Shown piece after piece: positions 1 to 9,746 of a DNA stretch of 64,000 nucleotides. Each line of letters begins with the position of its first letter. The first letter of the stretch is position 1. Source of the DNA: Embiotoca jacksoni (Eukaryota; Chordata; Actinopteri; Embiotocidae). Where the stretch lies: assembly GCA_022577435.1 (NCBI GenBank), contig JAKOON010000018.1:10726096-10790095 (forward strand), in the 5' to 3' direction. Made by a program: the position numbers and the translations under genes. The notes under the pieces are model-generated. The model was not told the origin of the DNA, searched no databases, and saw nothing but the letters and a program-made list of their open reading frames with translations.

Positions 1-37
1 CTGCTGCAAGAAATATTAACAAATATTTGTAAATACA

Positions 38-177
38 TTTATTTTGAAATATAAATTTTACAGTGTTCAATATCACCTCCAGCTAAGGAAGAAACCTTTC
101 AGACAACTTAGAAATACTTTCATACAGCACAATTAACGGGCAGTTAAAAGACATTTACAATTTAGCACCTTCAGTTA
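38..177 (-). other. possible alternative 3' end of bmi1: in-frame TAA and AATAAA
   Basis: Reading through the donor at 219 gives 14 extra codons and a TAA at 177-175. A canonical AATAAA follows on the minus strand at 43-38. This would be an intronic-polyadenylation form lacking the Ser/Pro-rich C-terminus. It could also be chance in AT-rich intron. Confidence 0.35.
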
Positions 178-219
178 GACAACCAGAAGTTGCCTAAAAA
201 TTACTAAAACGATCTTTAC

Positions 220-300
220 CCTTCTCCAAGTGTAGATATATGCTATATCCATTAACGTGTAGTAATCTTTCAGAGGTTCATCTTCATACATGACTTCAAC
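220..300 (-). CDS. bmi1: bmi1 coding exon (codons 188-214, RAWUL domain)
   Basis: Acceptor cttttag at 301-307 (minus), donor AGG|gtaaag at 219. It encodes [16 protein letters not shown] then [11 protein letters not shown] and ends in phase 0, the same boundary I recall in human BMI1 before NGPLPLKY. If the donor is not used, the frame runs 14 more residues to a TAA at 177-175. Confidence 0.95.
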
Positions 301-3300
301 CTAAAAGAGAAAAAAAAAAAAAAAGGGTCATCTATTTTAATAGAAGTAGGTTTATCAAAGGAAATCAGCTATTGTATTTGCATTTAATTTAAATATTAAA
401 ATATAAATGCTGACATCACAATTATTTTTGATAGATGTATATTCAAATATCTGTCAAAAATAAAGATCATTTAAAAGAAAAACCTGGTAGGCGTTTGGGA
501 TGTCCATTTTGCTCCGCAGAAACTTCCTCAGATGCATGACTGTCATGGCTGCTGGACACTGCAGGTACCTCTTGTTGGCCACCTGCAGATTAAATCAAAT
601 ATTACAAAATGATGCACATGTATTGGTGTAACAGAATATTTATATGCAATGACTAAAAATCAGAATTTTACAGGGAAGCAGGCAGGTCCACCTTAAAAAC
701 AGGAAAATAGGATTGCAAATACAATGTGTCTGTTTACCAGGGGGAGAAAAGTAATGTTTGGCTAAACTGTGTCTGCAGATTTCAAAATATTCAGTTGTTG
801 CTTCCTTAAATGGAGCCGACAGGATGTTTCAAAAATACTGACCGAGGCAGAGAGTGTGAGTGTGGCCCTGTCTTACCTGATCTTTTGACTGTTTGTCCTC
901 CACTGCACCTCCCAGTCTGCACAGAATAAACATGGGAGAAATATAAGTAACTTTCCAGCTTGGACATATTTACATGTTTATCACGATCCAAAACCATAAC
1001 ATACAAAAATAAAATAAATAAGTGTTATCGATACAACTCCAAATTAAAAATCCTACTTTGTCAACATTCAATCATTTAAAAGAATCGGCTGCTTTGTTCT
1101 TTTTTCCTCCACAAAACATACTTTTTTTTTTATTTTTTTTTTTTTATTGATTACCAGAAAAAAGAAGTTGATGAATGCAGCACTGAAGACTCAGCATCCA
1201 TTTTTGTGTAAAACATTTCGTAAACTGTAAATATTATATTAAAAAAAAAAAAAAAAAAAAAAATCTAATGAAAAGATCATCTCCCGATATGATTTCATAA
1301 AGGCTGGATCTGTAGGTGAAATACATAAAATACATGATTACTGGAAGAAAAAAAAAAATTAAATTAAACCTCTACAAAATGATACTGTAAGTGGTGTGTA
1401 GTTGGACTGCTGAGCTGATGGTGGCATGTGTTGATCCACAGTATAAGGTCCATAAAATCTTCATAACACCATTATTGACACGGCATATGAACATTTTTCA
1501 AAGCAGTATCTGATCTGAGACGGTAAACCTTTAATCTGTTAGAACACATATTACAAACACTTAATATTTTTTAACATATTAAAAAGAGACTACATTTCTA
1601 AAGAAGAACTTCTGTAATTAAATCAAATGTTACTTTCGGCCGTTAAGAACAACTATTTACACATAAATACGTATTTAAAACGAGCCCACCTGCTCTGATC
1701 GAAGAACTCAATAGAGAGGCTGATGATCTCATCATCTGTAATAATTCTCTTGTCTTCATCTGCCACCTCTCCACGGTCCTCATTGGATCCATTAGAGGCT
1801 GCAGACAAGCACACACACAGATATATGAATAGGCAGAGAATGGATTTCAACAAATAAACACACATTTCTGCATCATTGATTTGCTACATGTATAAAATAG
1901 AGCTATCCTTTCATCCAGAAGAAAAAAAAAAAAAGAACACTTGTTTTTCCTCTTCACTGTGATGACCAAAGAGAGATCAGAATCAATAGCAATAATAAAG
2001 ATACATGATCTCTGACTCACCATCTACGGGGTGCTCTGCATAAAAGTCTCTCCTCCTCTTCATTTCATCTGCGGACATTCAGAAAGACAATTTATCACAA
2101 AGCTGTTTCTCACATTTCATCATTTTCGAGCTGAAACAGTGACATCATCAGACATACTGGTGCGTGATTTATTTTTTTTCCTCAAAGTGCTTTGAAGCAA
2201 TAAATCTGAACATATTTGTTCAAAAGAACAAGATCATCTTCATCAGAAAAGTGGCAGGGATGTGACCATTAGTTCAAATAATCTCATTTAAAGTAATTAT
2301 TTTGTGGATTATTTCACTTCATCAGAAACAGCATCAAAACCTGCCATACAGTCCATTTACATCTTATCAGAACTTTCTACCATATGGAAGAAAGTTATGA
2401 TCAAACATGTGAGACTTGGCAATGAAACAGATGCTTTGCCTTACTTACTTATTACTTTAAGAGGTTTTTTTTCGTTGTTTTTTTTTTTAAATCAACTTTA
2501 CAAAGTAAAGACAACCAGAAGGGATCACGATGACAGCAAATATCAGCTCAGCTAATCACCGCACTGCATTCAGAATACATTGTTACCAAACAGCCAACAG
2601 AAAAATAGTGAAAACATCATATTTTACAAACCCATACAATTTATACATATCTAAAGATAATTGTATGTAAATATTTATAACTTTCATCAAGGATAAATTG
2701 ATGAAATTGTGGATGATGTGGCCATAAAATAATATATCCTGCAATAACGATATTCTTGATGAAGTGACAAAATACTGAAAAATATTTTATTTTTAATGTC
2801 AAGAACTCATAATTGCAACAAAATAAGCGTAACAGCTGTATAAATCCGCAGAAATGTAACGGTTCGCTTTCAAATATTCAGGAAAGACCGATATATTATT
2901 ATTACTATTATTGTAAAACATCTGGAATTTTCTAACCAACCGAGGTTCCAGCTTCCTTTTTTGAACTCCTCCACCATGCCTGTTGCATAAATTACGTCAA
3001 CAAGTCGGAATATTGCCTTTATCACAAAATTATTGATAATCTGACCGATGTTATTATGACCCAATATCATAAATCAGTTGCTATGACAGTGCAGTTCTTC
3101 TATATGACTGAAACAACTGGTTAAAACGAAAGCTGGGGGACGTCTGCAAGAGCTGAGTCAGACTGAAACTTCCGCATGCAACTGTTTGTTCTCTTACTTT
3201 TGAAGAGGCCAGGGACCAGCTTGTACACAATGTCCTGTAAAGTTTTATCAGACCTACAGAGAGGAAGATAAACTTCAGTCAAGTCACACAGATCCTGGAC

Positions 3301-3973
3301 ATGAGATGAAACAAAAACAAAAAAATGACGGTTGAATCTTTTGGATAAGAAGACAGATAACAGCTTGCGACTGAAAGCATCTGCATGCAACACACAGACA
3401 TTCAAACCTGTAAAAAAAAATAAAAAAAATCTCACAATACCATGTTAACCTACAAGTGCGCTTTTTGTCTGAATATTTTAAATAGGTGGCTGATTCATCG
3501 GTTCAATGGAAATCAAGTGAAAACCAGAAAAAAGCAAGAATATTACTGACATGGCAGCTTCACATTACGAATGCATGAAAAGAATTCCTTTATAGATTCA
3601 AAAGAATATAAAAATGCACACTAAAGTGCATCAATTCAAGGCATTATAAGGCACAGAGACTTTGTTAACTTACCCCTGAATAAAATCCATATTTTTATAT
3701 AACATAAAAACAAAAACCGAGCAGAATATGGCACAAAAAAAAAAAAAAATCTCACCTAATGTTGAGCAGGGGTTTGGTTTTATGGACCTGAACGTCACAG
3801 ATGGGACAGTATTTGCTGGCTTCCAGGTAGCGCACAATGCACATCTTACAAACTGTAAACCACAAAAGACAAAAATTCTGTTAAGATCAAATGCTGTCTA
3901 AAAGGACATCCTGAATAATAATCTAGTTGAAGAACTTGGTGCTTGGAGGGAATTTCCGTTTAAATCAAAGTGT

Positions 3974-4022
<49 letters not shown>

Positions 4023-4251
4023 AGCGCGGGGGAAACACTGAAAAAGAGTCCTGAAGGCTTTAAGTTGCTGCAGCATCGCCTCACACTTCATGTTTACATT
4101 CTCACCGTACAACAGAGAGCTTCGTGCCAGTTTACTCACACGAGTGAAGACATTCGATGATGGTGGTTGCATCTATGAAGTATCCCCCACACAGGACGCA
4201 CATGAGGTGAGGGTTGAGCTCCGTGATCTTTATCCTGGTCGTCCGATGCAT
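220..4251 (-). CDS. bmi1: bmi1 (Polycomb RING finger protein 4), partial: coding exons except the last
   Basis: BMI1/PCGF4 is the PCGF subunit of canonical PRC1. It pairs with RING1 in the nucleus to monoubiquitinate histone H2A. Eight coding exons join in frame: 4251-4140, 3852-3756, 3253-3198, 2068-2021, 1798-1690, 916-877, 582-484, 300-220 (642 nt, 214 codons). The protein starts [17 protein letters not shown]. The RING has C18, C21, C34, H36, C39, C42, C53 and C56, all present. It continues through [33 protein letters not shown] and the RAWUL part ([20 protein letters not shown], then [20 protein letters not shown]). Residues such as [19 protein letters not shown] favour BMI1 over PCGF2/MEL18. 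The exon encoding NGPLPLKY and the Ser/Pro-rich tail is not in the window. Whether this is the bmi1a or bmi1b copy cannot be decided. Identity is read directly from the translation. Confidence 0.97.
484..582 (-). CDS. bmi1: bmi1 coding exon (codons 155-187)
   Basis: Encodes [27 protein letters not shown] and IPNAYQ, phase 0 on both sides. The acceptor is a normal tctgcag. The donor CAG|gttttt is poor at positions +3 to +6, so this junction may be inefficient. Confidence 0.95.
877..916 (-). CDS. bmi1: bmi1 coding exon (linker, completes codon 141 to codon 154)
   Basis: A 40-nt exon encoding [13 protein letters not shown] after a split Arg codon. It is the acidic, variable linker between the RING-proximal region and RAWUL, where BMI1 orthologues differ most. 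Acceptor tgtgcag, donor CAG|gtaaga. Confidence 0.9.
1690..1798 (-). CDS. bmi1: bmi1 coding exon (completes codon 105 to codon 140)
   Basis: Encodes [18 protein letters not shown] then [18 protein letters not shown]. This segment is nearly identical to vertebrate BMI1. Acceptor tctgcag, donor CAG|gtgggc; phases 1 in, 2 out. Confidence 0.96.
2021..2068 (-). CDS. bmi1: bmi1 coding exon (codons 89-104)
   Basis: A 48-nt exon encoding [16 protein letters not shown], with split codons at both ends. Acceptor tccgcag, donor ATG|gtgagt. Confidence 0.95.
3198..3253 (-). CDS. bmi1: bmi1 coding exon (completes codon 70 to codon 88)
   Basis: Encodes [19 protein letters not shown], the stretch just after the RING. 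Acceptor tctgtag, donor AAA|gtaaga; phases 2 in, 1 out. Confidence 0.96.
3756..3852 (-). CDS. bmi1: bmi1 coding exon (second half of RING)
   Basis: Encodes [20 protein letters not shown] then [12 protein letters not shown]. It supplies the C39, C42, C53 and C56 zinc ligands. Acceptor tttacag, donor TAG|gtgaga. Confidence 0.97.
3971..4020 (+). repeat. (GT)n then GCGCGC in bmi1 intron
   Basis: About 22 GT units followed by an alternating CG block, 120 bp past the bmi1 first coding exon donor. Confidence 0.95.
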
Positions 4252-4274
4252 GTTGAGAGGAGGGGAGAAGAGTC
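4140..4274 (-). CDS. bmi1: bmi1 first coding exon (CDS 4251-4140, 5' UTR 4274-4252)
   Basis: The ATG at 4251-4249 opens [17 protein letters not shown], the family's invariant start. The 23 bases upstream to an acceptor (tcctcgcag) at 4275 are 5' UTR, so at least one upstream noncoding exon exists. The donor TCGT|gtgagt splits the Phe codon of the RING motif. Confidence 0.96.
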
Positions 4275-4680
4275 CTGCGAGGAAAAGAAGGACAAGTCAA
4301 ATCAACGCAGGAGGAGAGGCATCGGAGGGTTCCCTCTGACAGCGGGAGGAGGACCATTTGGAGAAGGCTACTGTTTGTTTGACTGTGTTAAAGCAACATA
4401 CTATTTTATGCTAATCCAGAACTAAGCAAAAGCGAAAGGCTCGTCGTGGCAGATTGATAGGCGGCGGCACCGCAGTCACCTGACCGAGGCGCAGCGAGAG
4501 GGATCATAAATCAATCACGTTCCGCTGAGGTCGATGAGAGCTCCGCGCTCCGCGCTCCGCGCCTTCGCTTCCTCTTAAATGAACATGGATTAACACACGA
4601 GAGGAGCGGTGCAGGAGCCGTAAACCACCTGACATCAAAAGGTTTCTCGGGTCCAAAAATGAGCCGTGGCGCAGGAAACA

Positions 4681-4718
4681 TTTTTTTGTTTTGTTTTGTT
4701 TTGTTTTGTTTTGTTTTG
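4681..4718 (+). repeat. (TTTTG)n microsatellite in bmi1 intron 1
   Basis: Six to seven pentanucleotide units. Confidence 0.95.
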
Positions 4719-5019
4719 CGCGCAATCTGTAAAATCAGACTGGATGTTTGCGGTTTCATTGAGGCATTTGCACTTCAAGAGCGAGTCCAGCTTTGGTTTT
4801 AGATTAGAGAACAAATGTCGAGACACATCTGTCGGACAGCTACGGGATATAACATAAACAAATCAGACCAATCCGGAATCCGAACATTTTCGCGTCGTAA
4901 AAATTTGAACAAATATCGATTGGTTTTGGGACTCCTCCGCGTTATGAGCGCATCTTCTAGAGACATTTTGGCGGCACTAATATTGGCCATGGCTCTGCGG
5001 CGCCCCGGGGGTGACTGTG

Positions 5020-5150
5020 TCAAAGGGGGGTGGGGGGTGTGTGTGTGTGTGTGGGGGGGGGGGGTGTTATGAGGCACCCACTCACTGCGTCAGGTGTGCC
5101 ACACAGGCGATGGTGGGTGGGGGGGACGGGGGTGGGTGGGGGGGGGAAAC
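5020..5150 (+). repeat. G-run rich tract with (GT)n
   Basis: G7, G12 and later G6-G8 runs around (GT)n at about 5036-5052. It is G-quadruplex-prone on the plus strand. Confidence 0.85.
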
Positions 5151-5379
5151 CTGGGCGTTTCTATGGCAACTCCTTTTGCTTTTTAAGCCCACATGGCTGC
5201 TCGCCAGCGACCAGAACATGACAGGATGCCGAACCAAAACAACAGCGCAGCGAGCTGCCGGTGTGCAGAGCGGGAACAAGGAGGGACCGAGTCTCTCTCG
5301 CTCGCTCCGTCCCTTCGCGCACACAGACAGCCGCTGGACTGCCAGGCTGCCGAGAGAGCACGGCTGCCATTTTGTGGAG

Positions 5380-5380
5380 G

Positions 5381-5414
<34 letters not shown>
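5380..5414 (+). repeat. poly-A tract (about 35 A)
   Basis: Uninterrupted A run in bmi1 intron 1. Confidence 0.95.
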
Positions 5415-5415
<1 letters not shown>

Positions 5416-7979
5416 CCCGTATCGGTTCAACGGGCTGCGAGGTTTCCTTCGAAAGGGGACAAATAAACCGAGTATGCGACGTGTTTACGCGATCTTTATG
5501 GAGCACAGACAGGAGAGTCCAACTCGGAAAGTACGATCGCAGCTTTATTCTGCGTCGCTTTGCGCCGTGTTTTCATGGCGTGTACGCGATAATCAGCACC
5601 GTGGAGCACCAACATGGCCAGACTGCAGCGACTGCGCTGAAGTTGAAGCGCACACTGGAACATATTTCTTCAGTGAAATTACCAACTAAAGTAGCACAGA
5701 ATCCATTTAAACATCAGCATCGTCTGCACCCGTGTTTTATGGGTATTAAACTGTTACTGAGATGAAAATCAAAAGCTCAAGCGGTGAGTAAGTCCTCGTG
5801 GTTTTTACATTTTATTCAACATAGATGAGCCATGAGACAAATTAATCTTGGAAGATTGGAAAACAATAATGCGACTTTGCGCATTTTTCTTTTTTTTTGT
5901 TTTCTTTTTTTTTTTAAATCGGGTTTCGATAACTACTGGGGCGCCCGCTGCAATCATTTAAAGAACTTAAAAAAATAAAATTAAAAAAAAAACAGTCATT
6001 AAAAGTCTATATGGACACTGGACATGGGGAGGTGACCCTCTTTAAACGATGGATGACGGCCAGCCTGTCCGGCTCTGAACCCACACTGTTACTTTATGGA
6101 GCCACAGTCGGCACCATGCCCGAGTCCCGGCTGCTCTCAATGCTCCAACCGACCTCTCCTGGCCGTCTCTGAACAGACCACTGTAGGCAAAGTTTGGACG
6201 GCGACTCTGTTCAAAGGACGCCTCACACATGGATAATGATGGATAATGTCTGCGTATATTTAGGGAGCCTGTTGCGCCATTAATCGATTGACTGGTGTTT
6301 GGACAACTGCTCTCCCTCTGTCCTCTGGGAGCTGCGTGCTCACTTTATTAGACTTCAAGTCAATCACTCCAGAAATCCAAGAGTAAAGAAGTCCATTTAT
6401 AGTGGGAACGAAAATTGCTAAATGTTTGCAGCACCGACCAACAAACAGAAGAGACGAAATCAGATTCCTGCTAGATTCACACAGAAGATGTGCCACACAG
6501 ACTCTTTTCTTTTTAAATGGGCAAACCAGCCTTAATTATGGAGTCAGCGTCGATAACACATCATCAATTAATTCTGAGCAGCGACTGAATCTTTAATTCG
6601 CTTAATAAAGCAACATGAAATGAGGAGATTTCCATCGGTTGTTGAAGTGACCCAAAGCCGTGCCCTCTTCATTTATCCCCAAACGAGACCAGCTCCTCTT
6701 GTAAAGCTTCGCTTTATCAACAGCAGTCGGGAATAACCCAATTAAAATTGGCAATAGGAAAAACCAGGAGCTCATATTAACCAGTCAGTCAGCTGAGAAA
6801 ATCGTGAATTAAATAACTGGAGGTTCATAACTGACCACATGAAACTTCTTCAAGTCGAACTTTTATTCTGGATGGTTCTTTTTTTACTCTTCCTTTCAGC
6901 GTGTTATGTTTACATTATCACATCCATTCAAAAGACCTGCGAGGCTGCAACCTGCAAAACCGAGCGGGAGGGAAAATACATGGATTTATACCCATTAACC
7001 AAACGCAGGGTTCCCTCCAACATTCGGGAGTAAAACGATAATTTCCCCCCTCAAGAGAGAAAAGCCTGGCTTGTGTCTGCCTGTGCTGCAGCAACAGATT
7101 CAGAGCCTCAGTGTGCTCCAGCAGTCAGCCGTACAAAGGTGAAAATATTGAAACCCACAATGAGCCTAAATGTCAACGAACACAAACAGCCTGCTGGCCA
7201 CAGTTCGAGTGAATTTAAGGGACATTATTGATGCATTCTTCGGCTGCTTGGTGAGACACAGCCAGCCCTTTGTACCCCAGCCGACGTGTCGCAGATATTT
7301 GTTTAATTTCTCAATAATTCAGCCACCCTTCTTAATCAAGATAATCATAGCTCCTGAGATAAACAGCCACAGCGTCTGTTTAACGGTGATCCAGTGTTTA
7401 CCGAGCAGCCGTTATGAAACATTTATGCACAAATGAAATGGCTTGCCTCCTTGTCACGTCCATGGGAGCCATCCAAGTTAAGTTAATAAATCCAACAGTC
7501 AGGCATCTACACCAAAGACCAACAAAACATCCAGTTCATAACACCCCAGACATCCCAACTCTATAATATGGAGCCGCTGTATGGAAATATGGGCACACAA
7601 GGACCGTTTGGAGCACTTGCTGCCGTGAACATCTCGGTCAACCCAGCCTGGTTCGCCTCAGATCTTCCACTTTACATAAATCCAAACGACGCAATGCAAA
7701 ACCTAACCGCTATCAACTTATACAGACACGTTCGTGAACACTAGGTGAAGCAACAGTGAGTGCGCGAGAATATAAATTGCCGTTTAAAGCCGAGCAGGGA
7801 ACATATTTTGCACAAAAAAAAGTGGTGCGCAGACACACACGGAGCTCCACGTCGGTGATCGCTGCAGCCGCCGTTGAAAGCTCCACCGCTGGATCGGTGC
7901 GTAGAAAAACGCAAAAGCACAAAGCCCAAACCTCGCCTGCTGCCCCCATTAGTTAGAGACGATATCGAATGAGACGTAC

Positions 7980-8085
7980 CTGCAGGCTCGGCTGGGAATC
8001 GACGGGTCTTGAGGCGAATAGACAATGAAAGTTGGGAGGCGATCAGCAGAAAATGAATAGGAGCCGAGCCGCCATCTTGAAGCAG
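7980..8085 (-). other. bmi1: candidate bmi1 5' noncoding exon
   Basis: On the minus strand a good donor, GCCTGCAG|gtacgt, lies at 7979 and follows GC-rich sequence. Upstream at 8079-8068 is CAAGATGGCGGC, a YY1-type site commonly placed just downstream of vertebrate start sites. The exon would splice to the acceptor at 4275. Its 5' limit is not determined. Confidence 0.5.
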
Positions 8086-8400
8086 GCTGCCGACGCTGTC
8101 AGTGGCGGAGAGCGCACGGCGGACCGGAGCGCATTTCAGATGTGCGAATAAAACTCCTCGTTTCCTCGCCGCTTGCGCGCCGTGTGCGTATCCGGTCCGC
8201 GGCTTCCAAACACCCCGGTCCCTCGGCTTCGGCTCGGGAAGGCTCCCACTTCGGCACCGATAACTTTGCCTCCAAAATATCCGCTTCGCCCCCAGTAAAA
8301 TGCAGCACTGTGTGTGTGCTCCGTGGAAACTGATACCGTCCCCAAAATGGCTTGTAGTTCGACCGCCCCGCTTTGGTCACGTGGTCTCGTTGCTTAAGGG
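8060..8400 (-). promoter_or_regulatory. bmi1: candidate bmi1 promoter / CpG island
   Basis: This is CpG-dense sequence directly upstream of the inferred 5' exon. It holds the YY1-type site at 8079-8068 and a CACGTG E-box at 8378-8383 inside GTCACGTGGTCT (8376-8387). Myc-family regulation of mammalian BMI1 through an E-box is established knowledge. Equivalence here is inference. Confidence 0.55.
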
Positions 8401-8601
8401 TGCCTTGGAATTACTGTCGGTGTATGCAGTTTCTCCTAATCTACTACGCACGATACAAAATTAGAGAAATTACAGCTACGGACATGTCAAGAGGTTTTTA
8501 ACAACTAAATCTCGTAAAAAACTCAGCAGTTTGTGCGCAACTGGAGCTGAAATGACACCAGGCAGCTGCTTAAGGGCGCTTCGAAATTACTGTCGGTGTA
8601 T
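8391..8601 (+). repeat. pair of 35-bp direct repeats, 176 bp apart
   Basis: Copies at 8391-8425 and 8567-8601 share 31 of 35 bases, including TGCTTAAGGG and AATTACTGTCGGTGTAT. They sit just upstream of the bmi1 promoter. A partial related block (caccaggcagct) precedes copy 2 near 8557 and recurs near 8888. Confidence 0.85.
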
Positions 8602-8995
8602 TCTGGTCTTTCTCAAGACATGTATGACGCATGATTTAAAATAACACACCATCCACATTCACAGTTTGAAAAAGCTCTCTACACAACAAAGGATAAAATC
8701 GACTTGTATGTATCACGTTTGATCAAATGGCACTTTGATTCCGGGGGTATAGAAAGTAGGCTGCTAGTGTGCCCTCGTCTTTCTGATGTTAAAAATAACA
8801 GCAGCACACGCGCTCTCACACACGTTCGTGTCGTTTTGTCCGTCAAAAGCCTGGATTCCCTCTCAGCAGCCTTAAAGTCTGCTGGGGCACCAGGCAGCTT
8901 GCCTTATTAATATCTGCTGATCGTTGGTTAAAATGTGTCCATGTGACAAATGGCTCTGGTGTCAAACCTTTGTCACAGGCTGTCCTGACATCTGC

Positions 8996-9026
<31 letters not shown>

Positions 9027-9560
9027 TGCCACAACTTCCACTTGATGAATTGGAGCCTTCATCCTTCAGCCAGCTCCGCTGAACATGAAGGCATCTCGGA
9101 TGTTTATGGAACCTGAGCCGCCGTGCTGCTTCAGCTGAGGTAGATGCAGAAAGCTTTAAGACGGTTCTTGAGGCAAGGGACAGAAACTCTTGAAGATAAA
9201 TTTAGTCAAACAAGGATCTCTATAAGTGGAGTCTTTTCAAAAATATGTGTTCCCCTGGAAAAAAAAAAAGAAAAAAAAGAAGCTGTGCTGACCGTCTTGT
9301 TGCAACAAATGCTGCAGGAAGCAAAATACACTGCTGTCACGAAACTATTGCAAAAATCCTATTCCGGCTGATCAGTTTACAAAGCACATGTCGACCAGTT
9401 TCTGTACTGGCCCCATATTCAAACAAAATGTTCTCCATCTCACTGAAACAAACCCTGAAGACAAGAACATCAAGTATAAAATATTTTCCCACCAAAAGGA
9501 AAAAAGATTTGAACACATCAAACTGGGAAATTATTCAAAGAACAAGAGAGGTTTTTTTAA

Positions 9561-9566
9561 TTTATT
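9561..9566 (-). terminator. commd3: candidate commd3 polyadenylation signal AATAAA
   Basis: AATAAA on the minus strand 120 bp past the commd3 stop. It is the first canonical hexamer I found on that strand and is plausible as the 3' end. Confidence 0.55.
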
Positions 9567-9686
9567 TTTTTGTTAGTTGGAATGATAATTCTCAGGTACA
9601 CACATGTCATGTTAATCTCTGGTACAAAAGAAGATAGAAAGAGGTTATCAATGCTCCTGTGTGGTGAATAAAAATGGACAGCAGCA

Positions 9687-9746
9687 TCACATCTGACAGG
9701 CTTTCTCCACACTCTTGGCAGCATCTTTCAACTTTCCCACCAAATC
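9687..9746 (-). CDS. commd3: commd3 terminal coding exon
   Basis: Encodes DLVGKLKDAAKSVEKACQM and a TGA at 9689-9687. Acceptor tttcag. The 3' UTR follows to lower coordinates. Confidence 0.96.
   Translation of the reverse strand, partial: DLVGKLKDAAKSVEKACQM

Larger units (their letters stand above)
4275..7979 (-). other. bmi1: bmi1 first intron (5' UTR intron)
   Basis: No coding sequence is recognised. Two parts differ. 4430-5500 is GC/CpG-rich, with G-runs, a (TTTTG)n array and a poly-A tract. About 5750-7740 is AT-rich, has almost no microsatellites, and is dense in TAATTA/ATTAA-type words and GC-containing blocks, as expected of conserved noncoding DNA. The right boundary depends on the inferred 5' exon at 7980. 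Confidence 0.5.

Noticed and set aside
3927..4172. Open frames made of Val-Cys or His-Thr runs, here and at about 30 other places
   Set aside because: They are translations of (GT)n/(CA)n microsatellites, open on several frames at once. They are not genes.
5011..5765. Overlapping plus-strand frames of 142-190 codons
   Set aside because: They run through the poly-A tract (poly-Lys) and the CpG-rich first intron of bmi1, with no homology and no splice support.
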